Source of the DNA: an uncultured Lachnospira sp.
Lineage (GTDB): Bacteria > Bacillota > Clostridia > Lachnospirales > Lachnospiraceae
Assembly (NCBI GenBank): GCA_947169835.1
Contig: CAMVRH010000063.1
Span: 1-5,839, forward strand
Direction of reading: 5' to 3'
DNA length: 5,839 nt
The position numbers were made by a program, and so were the translations under genes. A model generated the notes under the pieces. That model was not told where the DNA came from. It ran no database searches and saw nothing but the letters and a program-made list of their open reading frames with translations. Shown piece by piece: positions 5,525-5,839 of the stretch (position 1 is its first letter; the number at the start of each line of letters is the position of its first letter).

Positions 5525-5839
5525 TTAATTAGATTCTCCAAAGTCGAAATTCTTAAAAGCAATTTTTAAAATAAAAAAGTAAAGAACAAATGATAGAAGT
5601 GCTCCAGTTACTAAGTCTACAATTGAGTGTTGCTTTAAGAAAATAGTTGATAGACAAATGCATATTGTTAAAATAAGTGAGCCTATCTTAATTCGTTTGC
5701 CGACTTTACTCTTTAATCCTTGACTATGTACTAAGCAAATGTGAGCTGATATAGTAGCAAACACATGTATACTTGGTAGTACATTAGTAGGCGTGTCTGT
5801 TGTATATAAAAATCTAACTATGTTGCCCAAGAAGTTGTG
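5525..5839 (-). CDS. PAP2-superfamily membrane phosphatase, C-terminal part (5' end outside window)
   Basis: The last 104 codons of a minus-strand gene that enters from the right edge. PAP2 proteins remove phosphate from lipid phosphates or related substrates at the membrane, often on its outer face. Visible motifs are DTPTNVLPSIH, in which PSIH is the PSGH-type second motif with H25 of the fragment, and STIFLKQHSIVDLVTG, the third motif with H71 and D75. The usual arginine of the SRxxxxxHxxxD motif is replaced by threonine (S64-T65), as occurs in PAP2 branches related to the inositolphosphorylceramide-synthase-like group. Hydrophobic segments lie around 20-38, 52-68 and 76-95, and the C-terminus is short and charged. 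The first motif (KxxxxxxRP) is beyond the window. Likely roles are undecaprenyl-diphosphate or phosphatidic acid dephosphorylation, but this is inferred only. The open frame continues to the edge, so a TTG at 5830 is not the true start. Confidence 0.87.
   Translation of the reverse strand, partial: HNFLGNIVRFLYTTDTPTNVLPSIHVFATISAHICLVHSQGLKSKVGKRIKIGSLILTICICLSTIFLKQHSIVDLVTGALLSFVLYFFILKIAFKNFDFGESN

Noticed and set aside
1..5839. Mobile element, CRISPR array, tRNA, rRNA or riboswitch
   Set aside because: I saw no direct-repeat array, no transposase or integrase, no terminal repeats, and no RNA gene signatures. All intergenic stretches are under 120 bases and are largely accounted for by promoters and terminators.

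Overview
The window is ordinary low-GC chromosomal DNA from a member of the Bacillota. A Clostridia, probably Lachnospiraceae-like, origin is my best guess. The reasons are the AT-rich codon use, strong AGGAG-type ribosome binding sites, TTG and GTG starts, perfect-stem intrinsic terminators, and the protein families present. No ribosomal RNA, tRNA, CRISPR array, insertion sequence, integrase or phage gene is visible, and the taxonomic call is an inference from sequence style only.

Layout. (1) Positions 2-2329, + strand: the 3' part of a UDPGP-family nucleotide-sugar pyrophosphorylase, followed with no intervening base by a complete arginyl-tRNA synthetase gene (argS). (2) Positions 2334-2400: two perfect hairpins in tandem that end argS on one side and a convergent small gene on the other. 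(3) Positions 2408-2764, - strand: a 118-residue, lysine-rich, single-pass membrane protein that I do not recognise. (4) Positions 2765-2879: a short divergent promoter region with back-to-back, overlapping promoters. (5) Positions 2880-5436, + strand: a tight three-gene operon. It encodes a HAD phosphatase of the 5'-nucleotidase/phosphoglycolate phosphatase type (TTG start), a CPBP intramembrane protease (GTG start) and a family 2 glycosyltransferase (ATG start). (6) Positions 5456-5507: a long bidirectional terminator. (7) Positions 5525-5839, - strand: the C-terminal part of a PAP2-type membrane phosphatase that runs off the window.

How the genes fit together. The pyrophosphorylase would supply a UDP-sugar and argS is housekeeping, so their coupling looks like shared expression and not shared chemistry. 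The HAD-CPBP-glycosyltransferase operon combines a soluble phosphatase, a membrane protease and a cytoplasmic sugar transferase. With the convergent PAP2 phosphatase and the upstream nucleotide-sugar gene, the neighbourhood leans toward cell-envelope metabolism, but no specific pathway can be named. I found no convincing new biological system. The points most worth checking are the unknown small membrane protein with its shared promoter region, the CPBP protease's operon partners, the tandem hairpins with a common core, and the non-canonical PAP2 motif.
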